Below, piece after piece: positions 1-8,895 of a stretch of 10,101 nt of DNA. The stretch's first letter is position 1, and each line of letters begins with the position of its first letter. The position numbers and the translations under genes are program-made. The notes below the pieces were generated by a model. The model was not told the origin of the DNA and searched no databases. It was given only the letters and a program-made list of their open reading frames with translations. The stretch covers positions 1 through 10,101 of the forward strand of contig CALLZQ010000646.1 of the NCBI GenBank assembly GCA_937858255.1, read 5' to 3'. This DNA comes from an uncultured Tabrizicola sp. GTDB taxonomy: Bacteria; Pseudomonadota; Alphaproteobacteria; Rhodobacterales; Rhodobacteraceae.

Positions 1-843
1 GGCGCGCAGAGCCTTGCGCTCTTGGCCATTGCGCCGCCTGCGACGGCTGCGAAAGCCAGCGTCGTCACCGATGCGACGGGCGCGCTGATGCTGCAACGTC
101 CGCGCGCGCGCCCGCAAACGGTGATCGAGGCAGCCTTTGCCGCTGCTCAGGCGCCGCGCGGGGCGGCCGAGGCGGTGGCAGCCTCGGCCCCCGCCGCCGC
201 CATGGCGCCCGAGGTGGCCACGCCCGAGCGCAAGGGCCTGTTCAGCTTCCTTCGCCCGTCAAAACGGCCTGAGGATCTGATGGTCAAGCAGGCGGCGGCC
301 GTGCGGATCAAACCGGGCAAAGAGGCGGTGATCTCGGAAAAAGGCTCGGTCTGTGGTATCCCCGATATCAAGGGTGAAACGCTGGCACCGATCACGGCCA
401 GGATCAAAGGCTGTGGCATCAAGGATCCGGTGCGCGTGACCTCGGTCGCGGGTATTCGCCTCTCGACCCCGGCGACCATCAATTGCGAGACGGCGAAATC
501 CCTGCGGAGCTGGCTGACCAAGGCGGTTGAGCCGGTTTATGGCAAGGGCAAGGTCGTCGAGGTGAAGATCGCTGCCAGTTATGCCTGCCGCCCCCGCAAC
601 AACCAGCGGGGCGCCAAAGTCTCAGAGCATGGGCGCGGAAATGCGATCGACATTGGCGGCTTTACCTTTTCCAACGGAAAAACCGTGACCGTGCTGGGAA
701 ATTACGACAAGACCATGCGAAAAGTCCACAAAGCGGCCTGTGGCATCTTTGGTACGACCCTCGGTCCCGGCTCGGACGGGTTCCATCAGGATCACCTGCA
801 TTTCGACGTGGCGCGTTATCGCGGCGGGCCCTATTGCCGCTAA
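1..843 (+). CDS. Extensin-family protein, exported, 5'-truncated by window edge
   Basis: The frame is open to base 1, and the first in-window codons read as the hydrophobic core and cleavage region of a signal peptide (SLALLAIAPPATAA). The true start therefore lies left of the window, and the TTG at base 22 is not it. A low-complexity Ala/Pro-rich stretch follows to about base 280. The globular domain runs from about base 340 to the TAA at 841-843 and matches the bacterial extensin-like C-terminal family. It carries SEHGRGNAID (622-651) and DHLHFD (790-807). These resemble the SxHxxGxxxD and HxH metal-binding motifs of LAS/VanY-type D,D-carboxypeptidases, to whose fold the family is related. 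Six cysteines in the domain suggest disulfides, in keeping with export. A role in cell-wall peptide cleavage is inferred; I know of no firmly established substrate. It converges on the DUF2125 gene, with stops 10 bases apart. Confidence 0.85.
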   Translation, partial: GAQSLALLAIAPPATAAKASVVTDATGALMLQRPRARPQTVIEAAFAAAQAPRGAAEAVAASAPAAAMAPEVATPERKGLFSFLRPSKRPEDLMVKQAAAVRIKPGKEAVISEKGSVCGIPDIKGETLAPITARIKGCGIKDPVRVTSVAGIRLSTPATINCETAKSLRSWLTKAVEPVYGKGKVVEVKIAASYACRPRNNQRGAKVSEHGRGNAIDIGGFTFSNGKTVTVLGNYDKTMRKVHKAACGIFGTTLGPGSDGFHQDHLHFDVARYRGGPYCR

Positions 844-852
844 GCAGGGGCG

Positions 853-1830
853 CTAGAACCGGGGGGCCGGCCCCAGGGGCAGGGGGGCCAGCCCCCTCCG
901 CCCCCCGGTAAAGATCGGGGGCAGATTAAGCTCTTCGGGATTGCCGGATTGTACGGCAAGGGTCTCAAGCATCCGCTCGACGGTTGGCAAGACCTCGGGC
1001 TTGATTGCGCCACTGGCGGCGATCAGCGGCATCACCAACCGCCAGCCCGTCAGGGTCAGGTCAATCCGCCCTTCGGGCATGCCCGCCGCCATCACCAGAT
1101 CACCCTCGGCCCGCAGGGCCAGCCGGCCCCAGTCGAGATTGGCGGCGACAAGGCGAATACGCTCGACCCGGGGCCGGTTGGCCCCCGCGAAACGATCGAG
1201 CGGTGATGAGAACCCCAGCCGCGCGTCAATCCGCAGCCGGTCGATCACTGCCGGCAGATCAGGGGGCAGTGCAAGGCGGCCCATATCGGGCGTCAGGCGC
1301 AACGCCTCCAGCCCGATTTCATGTTCCTTGCCCTCGGTATCTTCGGCACGGGTCGCAAATCGCAACTCACCCAGCCGGGCCGACCAGCCCAAGGTCGAGG
1401 TCAGCCCCAGTTCGCTGCCGATCAGGGTTGTCCGGTCCAGCGGCAGGCGGGCATTGGGCGAGACCACCACACTGGCCTGCATCTTTGCCGCGCTGAGGGT
1501 GATATCCTCGGCCGGTGTAACAATGGTTTGCGTGGGGGCAAAGGCCGCAATCACATGCCAGGGCTTATAAGAAAGGCTGAAGATTTGCAGGAAAGGGGCC
1601 CGCCAGCCCAGCCCGCTGGTTTGATCGGCGATCTCGGGGGATTCCACGGTCAGATCAAAGCGATTGGGATAGCCGGCCAGCGACAGGCCACTGTGCGCGG
1701 CCCGCACCCCTTGTGACGGGGCGGCGGCAAAGACCCCCTCTGCCAGCTGCAAAACCGCTGTGCGCCCGGTGTACCAATAGCCCGACCAAAGGCCCATCAA
1801 GATCACCGCAACCCAGATCAACGCGCGCAT
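853..1830 (-). CDS. DUF2125 domain-containing protein, membrane-anchored
   Basis: This 325-residue protein begins with a single hydrophobic helix (residues 3-20, ALIWVAVILMGLWSGYWY), which is either an uncleaved anchor or a signal peptide, so the rest should be periplasmic. The family signature is recognisable in GYPNRFDLTVESP (residues 53-65) and in the aromatic segment with W76-x-APF followed by LQIFSLSYKPWHVIAAF (81-97). The remainder reads as alternating beta strands, as in large lipid-handling or AsmA-like envelope proteins; that comparison is inference. The ATG at 1830 is preceded by AAGGG six bases upstream, which supports this start. Its C-terminus (GLAPLPLGPAPRF) is encoded by very GC-rich palindromic DNA. 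DUF2125 has no assigned function that I know of. The gene diverges from the ChaC gene across a 64-base gap. Confidence 0.85.
   Translation of the reverse strand: MRALIWVAVILMGLWSGYWYTGRTAVLQLAEGVFAAAPSQGVRAAHSGLSLAGYPNRFDLTVESPEIADQTSGLGWRAPFLQIFSLSYKPWHVIAAFAPTQTIVTPAEDITLSAAKMQASVVVSPNARLPLDRTTLIGSELGLTSTLGWSARLGELRFATRAEDTEGKEHEIGLEALRLTPDMGRLALPPDLPAVIDRLRIDARLGFSSPLDRFAGANRPRVERIRLVAANLDWGRLALRAEGDLVMAAGMPEGRIDLTLTGWRLVMPLIAASGAIKPEVLPTVERMLETLAVQSGNPEELNLPPIFTGGRRGLAPLPLGPAPRF
861..905. repeat. GC-rich palindromes at convergent gene ends
   Basis: The 12-base perfect palindrome GGGGCCGGCCCC lies at 863-874. A second hairpin, GGGGGC-CA-GCCCCC, lies at 883-896, followed by another C run at 901-906. 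Both sit inside the last codons of the DUF2125 gene and just past the stop of the extensin-family gene. They could act as transcription stops for the rightward gene, but no T tract follows, so a classic intrinsic terminator is not supported. Confidence 0.4.
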
Positions 1831-1847
1831 GGCTTGCCCTTTTCGCT

Positions 1848-1877
1848 TTGCCCATGCAGTTATCTAGGGGTGATAAT
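1848..1877 (+). promoter_or_regulatory. Possible sigma-70-type promoter for the ChaC gene
   Basis: TTGCCC (1848-1853, four of six matches to TTGACA) and GATAAT (1872-1877, five of six to TATAAT) are 18 bases apart in the gap between divergent genes. A start site about seven bases after the -10 element would fall near 1884, inside the proposed ribosome-binding site. Either the transcript has almost no leader or this match is a coincidence. Confidence 0.3.
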
Positions 1878-1880
1878 TGC

Positions 1881-1886
1881 GGAGGG
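1881..1886 (+). promoter_or_regulatory. Ribosome-binding site that sets the ChaC start
   Basis: GGAGGG ends eight bases before the TTG at 1895. It lies four bases beyond the alternative TTG at 1877, so it cannot serve that codon, and it is 20 bases from the ATG at 1907, too far to serve it. The start at 1895 is preferred. Confidence 0.6.
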
Positions 1887-1894
1887 CCAGTCAC

Positions 1895-2443
1895 TTGACC
1901 GCCAGCATGTGGGTCTTTGGCTATGGATCGCTGATCTGGAACCCCGGTTTCCCGGTGGCCGAGGCACGGGTGGCGCGGGTGGCCGGATGGCATCGCAGTT
2001 TTTGCATGCGCTCAATCCATCATCGCGGGACCGAGGCGGCGCCGGGCCTTGTGCTGGCGCTTGACGCGGCCGCAGGCGCGATTTGTGACGGGCTGGCCTT
2101 TCGCGTCCAGCCAGGGGCCGAGGCCGATACCCTTGCCGCGCTGCGCGAGCGGGAGCTGATCTCGAGCGCCTATCTTGAAACCGAGCTTTGCGCGCAACTG
2201 ACCGACGGCAGTGCAGTACAGGCATTGTGTTATGTGATCGACCGCGATCACGCGCAATATTGCGGGGGGCTGCCGCTGGAGGAGCAGGCGCAGATCATTT
2301 CGCGGGCGGTTGGCGGACGCGGGCCGAATTGCGACTACCTCTGGGCCACGGCCGCGCATCTGGCCGAACTGGGCATCGCCGACCCGGATCTGGGCTGGTT
2401 GGCGGCCCGGGTCAGGGCGCTGACCGGTATTCCGGGCGCGTGA
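1895..2443 (+). CDS. ChaC-family gamma-glutamylcyclotransferase (glutathione-specific)
   Basis: ChaC-type enzymes cleave the gamma-glutamyl bond of glutathione in the cytoplasm, giving 5-oxoproline and Cys-Gly. With the TTG start at 1895 the product has 182 residues, close to the usual family size. The substrate-binding loop FGYGSLIWNP is at residues 8-17. The segment LREREL with E87 aligns with the catalytic Glu of the family's YLNVRE-type motif. GPNCDYLW and the following LGIADPDL (143-166) match the conserved C-terminal part. The TTG start is chosen because GGAGGG lies eight bases upstream and homologues carry a few residues before the W-V-F-G motif; the ATG at 1907 is the alternative. It stands alone on this strand, followed by a 97-base gap before the motor operon. 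Activity on glutathione rather than on other gamma-glutamyl compounds is inferred from the family. Confidence 0.88.
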   Translation: MTASMWVFGYGSLIWNPGFPVAEARVARVAGWHRSFCMRSIHHRGTEAAPGLVLALDAAAGAICDGLAFRVQPGAEADTLAALRERELISSAYLETELCAQLTDGSAVQALCYVIDRDHAQYCGGLPLEEQAQIISRAVGGRGPNCDYLWATAAHLAELGIADPDLGWLAARVRALTGIPGA

Positions 2444-2463
2444 CGGGAAATTTCATCCCCGTC
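2442..2463 (+). terminator. Weak hairpin just after the ChaC gene
   Basis: GACGGG (2442-2447) and CCCGTC (2458-2463) form a perfect six-base stem around a ten-base loop, starting within the ChaC stop codon. Only TT follows, so this is a poor intrinsic terminator. It may still separate the ChaC transcript from the motor operon. Confidence 0.3.
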
Positions 2464-2476
2464 TTGCAGGCGGCGC

Positions 2477-2506
2477 TTGGACTTTGGGGGAACAGTCGCT
2501 TATCCT
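2477..2506 (+). promoter_or_regulatory. Tentative promoter for the MotA/MotB-like operon
   Basis: TTGGAC (2477-2482) and TATCCT (2501-2506) are spaced by 18 bases, upstream of the ATG at 2541. The -35 match is poor and the -10 matches four of six bases. It is listed because the 97-base gap must hold the operon's promoter if it is not read through from the ChaC gene; the exact site is uncertain. Confidence 0.2.
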
Positions 2507-2540
2507 TGATCCGGGCAGAACAACGGGCAGGCAGCGCCTG

Positions 2541-3731
2541 ATGGAAAATACCAAGGCTGGGGCAAAGACAGTATCGCGCGTTCGCGCCGCGGCGGTATTC
2601 AGTCAACCCGTTCAGCAGATCGTGACGATGCTGGTCGTGGCCGGGCTGGTGATCGCGGGGGCCTGGCTGATCCATGGTCAGGTGGCCGAGGTCTTTCGCT
2701 CGAACCTGTGGCTCAACGGCTTTATCGGCGTGATCTTTGTCCTGGGGGTCATGACCTGTTTTTGGCAGGTGCTGATCCTGATCCAGTCGGTAAGCTGGAT
2801 CGAGGGTTTTGTGCAGAATGTTCCGGGGCATGAGATTACCCGCCCGCCCCGCCTTTTGGCGCCGCTGGCGGCCTTGCTGCGCTCTCGGGGCGCGCAGATG
2901 CATATCTCGGCCTCTTCTTCACGCTCGATCCTCGAATCCGTGGCGACGCGGATCGACGAGGCGCGCGACATCACCCGGTATCTGACCAACCTGCTGATCT
3001 TTCTGGGGCTTTTGGGTACGTTCTACGGCTTGGCCACCACGGTTCCGGCGGTGGTCGAAACCATCCGCTCGCTGGCCCCGGCCGAAGGCGAGGGGGGGCT
3101 TTCGGTATTTTCCAAGCTGATGGGCGGGCTGGAATCGCAGCTTGGCGGCATGGGCACGGCGTTTTCTTCCTCGCTGCTTGGCCTTGCGGGATCGCTGGTG
3201 GTCGGCTTGCTCGAGCTTTTCGCCGGCCATGGACAGAACCGCTTTTACCGCGAGCTTGAGGAATGGCTGTCCTCGATCACCCGCCTCGGCTTTGCTGGTG
3301 GCGAGGGTGAGGGCGAGGGTGCCGGTGTGGCAGCGGTTCTCGACCGGATGGTCGAGCAGATGGAGGGGATGCAGACGCTGGTTATTCAGGCCGATGCCGC
3401 CCGGGCGGAAACCGATCAGCGTCTGGCGGAACTGAGCGGGGCCATCGCGGCGGTGGCGCAGCGGATGCAGGCCGAATCCGGTCAGACGGCTGCGCTGAGC
3501 CGGATCGCCGACGGGCAGGAACGGCTGATCCTTGCCATGGGCGATGCCGAGGGCGGCCTGTCTTCGGATGCCGAGGCCCGGATGCGGTTGCGGTCCATCG
3601 ACGTACAGCTTTTGCGTATCCTTGAAGAAATCGCCGCAGGCCGGCAGGAAAGCATTGCCGATTTGCGTGCCGATCTGACGGCGTTGACGGCGGCGGTGCG
3701 GCATCTGGCCCGCACCGGGATCGGGCGCTGA
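2541..3731 (+). CDS. MotA/TolQ/ExbB-like proton channel protein with coiled-coil tail
   Basis: This 396-residue inner-membrane protein has four predicted helices: about 26-44, 58-83, 148-172 and 204-228. The third contains FLGLLGTFYGLATTVP and the fourth GMGTAFSSSLLGLAGSL, which match the two pore-lining helices of the MotA/TolQ/ExbB superfamily. The N-terminus is basic, so it should be cytoplasmic, giving a MotA-like topology with both ends inside. After helix 4 there is an amphipathic stretch, a short EGEGEGEG linker (254-261), and a heptad-like tail of about 135 residues ending at 396. The ATG at 2541 is preferred to the TTG at 2484 because the codons in between look non-coding; AGG nine bases upstream is only a weak binding site. 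The OmpA partner gene follows after two bases, so the two should form a stator-like complex that uses the ion gradient. The ion used and the job done are unknown. Confidence 0.85.
   Translation: MENTKAGAKTVSRVRAAAVFSQPVQQIVTMLVVAGLVIAGAWLIHGQVAEVFRSNLWLNGFIGVIFVLGVMTCFWQVLILIQSVSWIEGFVQNVPGHEITRPPRLLAPLAALLRSRGAQMHISASSSRSILESVATRIDEARDITRYLTNLLIFLGLLGTFYGLATTVPAVVETIRSLAPAEGEGGLSVFSKLMGGLESQLGGMGTAFSSSLLGLAGSLVVGLLELFAGHGQNRFYRELEEWLSSITRLGFAGGEGEGEGAGVAAVLDRMVEQMEGMQTLVIQADAARAETDQRLAELSGAIAAVAQRMQAESGQTAALSRIADGQERLILAMGDAEGGLSSDAEARMRLRSIDVQLLRILEEIAAGRQESIADLRADLTALTAAVRHLARTGIGR
3298..3321 (+). repeat. Short GAGGGY hexamer repeat in the channel gene
   Basis: Three tandem copies of a GAGGGT/GAGGGC hexamer encode the Glu-Gly linker between the membrane part and the coiled-coil tail of the MotA-like protein. 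The repeat stays in frame, so gain or loss of a unit would only change linker length. Confidence 0.6.
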
Positions 3732-3733
3732 CC

Positions 3734-5440
3734 ATGGGGCTGTCACGCCGGCGCGACTCGTCGATCATCTGGCCGGGTTTCGTCGATGCGGTGACGACCC
3801 TGTTGATGGTGCTGATGTTCGTGCTGACGATCTTTACCGTCATGCAATCGGTCTTGCAGGAAACCATCAGCACTCAGGACAGTGAGCTTGACAGCCTGAC
3901 AGCGCAAGTTGCCAGTCTAGCCGACGCCTTGGGGCTGGAGCGGAACCGGGTTGATGATCTGCGCGCCGAAATCGGCAGCCTTCGCGCCGGTCTGGCCGAG
4001 GCAGAGGCAAAGGGCGAGCAACAGGAAAGTGTGATCGCCAGCCTGACCAGCCAGTTGCAAAGCCGCGAAGATGAATTGGCGGCGGCGCAGGGACGTATCG
4101 CAAGCTTTGAGGCGCAGGTCGCCAGCCTTTTGGCGGAACGCGATGCCGCCCGGGCCGAGGTGGCTGGCCTGACGACACGGCTGGTCACGAGCGAGGCGGC
4201 GCGGGAAGAGGCCACCGCGCAGGCCGCCGGTCTGGCGGCAACCGTTGCCGAGCTTGAGGCGGCGCAGGCCCGGCTGATCACCGAGAAAGAGGCGCTGGAC
4301 ATCGCACTGGCCAAGGCGCGTGACGAGCTGGATGCCGGGGCCGAGGCCGCGCGGCTGGCGGCGGCCCGTCGTGAGGCACTCGAAGCGCTGATCGCCGATC
4401 TGCGGGCAAAGGCCGAGGTCAATGCCGATGCCGAGGCGGAACTCGCCGCCGCCAAGGCTGAATTGACTCAGGCAGAGGCCGACAGGCTGGCGGATGCGGC
4501 GGCCATCGCCGCGTTGCGCGAAAAGCTGGCCGGGGCGGATGATGAGCTGATGGCGATGACGCTTGCGCTGGAAGAGCAACGCAAGAAGGCCGAAGAGACC
4601 TTGGTTCTTCTGGCGGCGGCCCAGACCGAAGCCGCCCGTGCGGCCGAGCTTGCCTCACGCGAATTGACGGAAAAAGAGCGGCGCGATGCGGCGCTTGCCG
4701 CCGCCGAGGCAGCGCTGACCGCCGAACAGGCCAAGGTGGTCGAGGCGGCCAAGAAAGTGGCGCTGCTGAACGAACAGATCGCCGCGCTGCGGGCACAGCT
4801 TGGCTCGTTGCAGGCGGTCCTTGATGCGGCCTCGGCCCGTGATGCGGATGCCAAGGTGCAACTGGAATCGCTCGGGAACCAACTCAACGCCGCTCTGGCC
4901 CAGGTGGCCGTGGAACAGAAACGCCGGGCCGAACTCGAAGAGGCCGAGCGCAAGCGGCTTGAGGCCGCCAATGCCGATCTGGAAAAGTTCCGCAGTGAAT
5001 TTTTTGGTCAGTTGTCACGGTTGCTGGCGGGACGAGAGGGGGTCCGCGTGGTGGGCGACCGGTTCGTTTTCTCGTCCGAAGTGCTGTTCAACCCCGGTTC
5101 AGCCGATCTGGCCCCCGAAGGACGCGCCCAGATTGCCAGCGTGGTCTCGATCCTGAACGAGGTACGCGCCGAAATTCCAGAGACGATTGACTGGATCATC
5201 CGCGTTGACGGCCATACCGACAATGTGCCGCTCTCTGGCCTTGGGGCCTTTGGCGACAACTGGGAACTCAGCCAGGCGCGGGCGCTTTCAGTGGTGCGCT
5301 TCATGCAAAGTGAGCTTGGTTTTCCGCCTGAGCGGATGGCCGCGACCGGCTTTGGCGAATATCGCCCGGTGGCAAGTGGCAATACCGAGGCGGCACGCGC
5401 GCAAAACCGCCGGATTGAACTGAAACTGACCGAGCGCTGA
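3734..5440 (+). CDS. MotB-like protein: membrane Asp helix, long coiled coil, OmpA peptidoglycan-binding domain
   Basis: The 568-residue product has a short basic N-terminus and one membrane helix beginning WPGFVDAVTTLLMVLMFV (13-30). D18 lines up with the ion-binding Asp of MotB (AYADFMTAMM) and of ExbD/TolR. From about residue 45 to 430 the sequence is Ala/Glu/Leu-rich with continuous heptad character and almost no Pro or Gly breaks. Residues 440-565 form an OmpA/MotB-type domain with VDGHTDNVP (491-499), DNWELSQARA (508-517) and NRRIEL (558-563), the conserved elements for binding the peptidoglycan stem peptide. MotB itself is about 308 residues, so the coil is the main addition. The ATG lies two bases after the stop of the channel gene, indicating translational coupling. 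It probably anchors the complex to the cell wall. Annotation pipelines usually call such proteins simply peptidoglycan-binding; the process served is unknown. Confidence 0.85.
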   Translation: MGLSRRRDSSIIWPGFVDAVTTLLMVLMFVLTIFTVMQSVLQETISTQDSELDSLTAQVASLADALGLERNRVDDLRAEIGSLRAGLAEAEAKGEQQESVIASLTSQLQSREDELAAAQGRIASFEAQVASLLAERDAARAEVAGLTTRLVTSEAAREEATAQAAGLAATVAELEAAQARLITEKEALDIALAKARDELDAGAEAARLAAARREALEALIADLRAKAEVNADAEAELAAAKAELTQAEADRLADAAAIAALREKLAGADDELMAMTLALEEQRKKAEETLVLLAAAQTEAARAAELASRELTEKERRDAALAAAEAALTAEQAKVVEAAKKVALLNEQIAALRAQLGSLQAVLDAASARDADAKVQLESLGNQLNAALAQVAVEQKRRAELEEAERKRLEAANADLEKFRSEFFGQLSRLLAGREGVRVVGDRFVFSSEVLFNPGSADLAPEGRAQIASVVSILNEVRAEIPETIDWIIRVDGHTDNVPLSGLGAFGDNWELSQARALSVVRFMQSELGFPPERMAATGFGEYRPVASGNTEAARAQNRRIELKLTER

Positions 5441-5451
5441 CAGGGTCAGCG
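5435..5451. terminator. Perfect hairpin spanning both convergent stop codons
   Basis: CGCTGAC-AGG-GTCAGCG is a seven-base perfect inverted repeat with a three-base loop. Each arm holds a TGA stop: that of the MotB-like gene on the plus strand (5438-5440) and that of the M23 gene on the minus strand (5448-5446). Its position suggests a shared transcription end. Neither side has a T tract, so intrinsic termination is unproven. Confidence 0.4.
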
Positions 5452-6398
5452 TAAGCCGACCTCATCCGTCACACGATCAACCTCGGCGCCGTCCCGGGTC
5501 AGCACGGCTTCAAGGTGATAGCGCCCCTGCGACCATGCTGCCTGACGCGCCTTGCGACCGATCGCCCGAAATCCCTGTGCCTGAGTCTTTTCCAGCGTTA
5601 TCCCGTCGGCGACGACCGTCGTGCCATCCGGCGCGGTGATCGACAGGGTCAGCCTGTCGCCGGCCCTGCTGCCAAAGTAATGCACCCAGACCACCAGCGC
5701 CGGCGCCCTCTGAGAGGGGGGAGGCATGTCGAGCCCTTGTTTGATCGCCTCCCACGCCGGAACGCTGTCCGACAGGCCAATCTGCAACAGACCGCCAGAG
5801 GCATAGGCGATAGGGTCAGCCCAAAGCGCGGCCTCTGGACCGGGGCCACAACCCGCCGCGCCATCGGGGTCGAACGGGTCGATCTCTTGGCCATTCTTGC
5901 GCAGGGACAGGTGAAGATGCGGGAATTCGGTGTTGCCGGACAGGCCGATCAGACCCAGCGCCTCACCCGTTGCCACGGCATCCCCCTTGGCTTTGCGCAG
6001 ACTGCCTTTGCGCATATGGCAATATTGGGTTTCCCAGCCGTCGCCATGGTCGATCACCAGGCCATTGCCGCATTCCCGCCCATCAATATTCGGTGCGGCG
6101 GGGTCTCGGGTTGAAATATCCTCCATCCCGTCGCGGACGCCCTTCACCACCCCTGCCGCGGCGGCACGCACCGTCACGCCCGCCCGCATCCGGGCGAGCG
6201 TGGGCAAGGCGATATCCGTGCCCTTGTGGCCATCATAACTCAGCGGGCCACAGGTGAAATCGCTGTGCGCCGGGCCGGGGTCCCGGTCCATGTATTGCTG
6301 AATATGGCAGGTCTCGCCCAGAACGCAGTCAACCGGCCAGTCAAGCGACAAGGCCCCCGCCGAAGCGGGGGCCAGGATCAAACACGCGGCAATCGCCT

Positions 6399-6402
<4 letters not shown>
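5446..6402 (-). CDS. M23-family zinc metallopeptidase (peptidoglycan endopeptidase), exported
   Basis: M23 enzymes cut peptide cross-links in peptidoglycan. The 318-residue product has a signal peptide (cleavage likely after the ASAGA at 13-17, no lipobox) and a complete zinc site: GHKGTDI with H59 and D63, YCHM with H129, and PHLHLSL with H162 and H164. It should therefore be active, unlike degenerate LytM regulators such as EnvC or NlpD. Six cysteines after the signal peptide (C26, C32, C51, C111, C128, C185) suggest disulfides. Residues from about 205 to 318 form an extra beta-rich, Ig-like C-terminal region that I cannot name. The ATG overlaps the clpA stop as ATGA, so translation is probably coupled to clpA and the gene is expressed with it. 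It converges on the MotB-like gene. Confidence 0.9.
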
Positions 6403-8717
<2,315 letters not shown>

Positions 8718-8895
8718 TCTGTCGTGCTCCTGTTCTTCGGGGCAGATGCGGCCTTCTGCGAGAGGGCCGTATCTACCGTGGCCTCATAATCTTAAAGTTC
8801 GGTTTTATTTTCCGCACTTCAAGAGGAATCGTCAGCCGTCTGCGCTTTGTTTGTGCTGCCGTCAAAAATGTGATCATCAGACGGGCGCGACGGGG
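8718..8895 (-). promoter_or_regulatory. Spacer between gloB and clpA, likely holding the clpA promoter
   Basis: These 178 bases carry no convincing gene. On the minus strand, AGGAG (8731-8727) is the clpA ribosome-binding site. An A/T-rich patch at about 8785-8815 stands out from the GC-rich surroundings and suggests promoter DNA. CTTGAAG (8823-8817) could be a -35 element of either the housekeeping or the heat-shock type, but no good -10 element lies at the right distance. I can therefore support the region but not an exact promoter. Confidence 0.4.

Noticed and set aside
2919..3746. 275-codon minus-strand frame opposite the MotA-like gene
   Set aside because: It is the complement of a gene with clear membrane helices; the translation is Arg/Gln/His-rich with no domain.
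3874..4971. Ser/Ala-rich minus-strand frames opposite the coiled coil
   Set aside because: They are a by-product of complementing Ala/Glu/Leu codons; low-complexity translations with no independent start signals.
2541..5440. Zorya-type antiphage system (ZorA/ZorB)
   Set aside because: The channel subunit with a tail plus an OmpA partner recalls ZorAB, but no ZorC, ZorD or ZorE-like gene follows: the next gene is a convergent M23 peptidase. In addition, the long coil here is on the MotB-like protein, unlike short ZorB.
2541..5440. Flagellar motA/motB or Tol-Pal tolQ/tolR
   Set aside because: No flagellar, chemotaxis, tolA, tolB or pal genes lie nearby, and both proteins are much longer than those families.
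8835..8863. Two GCCGTC copies in the gloB-clpA spacer as an operator
   Set aside because: Six-base repeats about 23 bases apart are expected by chance in GC-rich DNA, and there is no symmetry or third copy.
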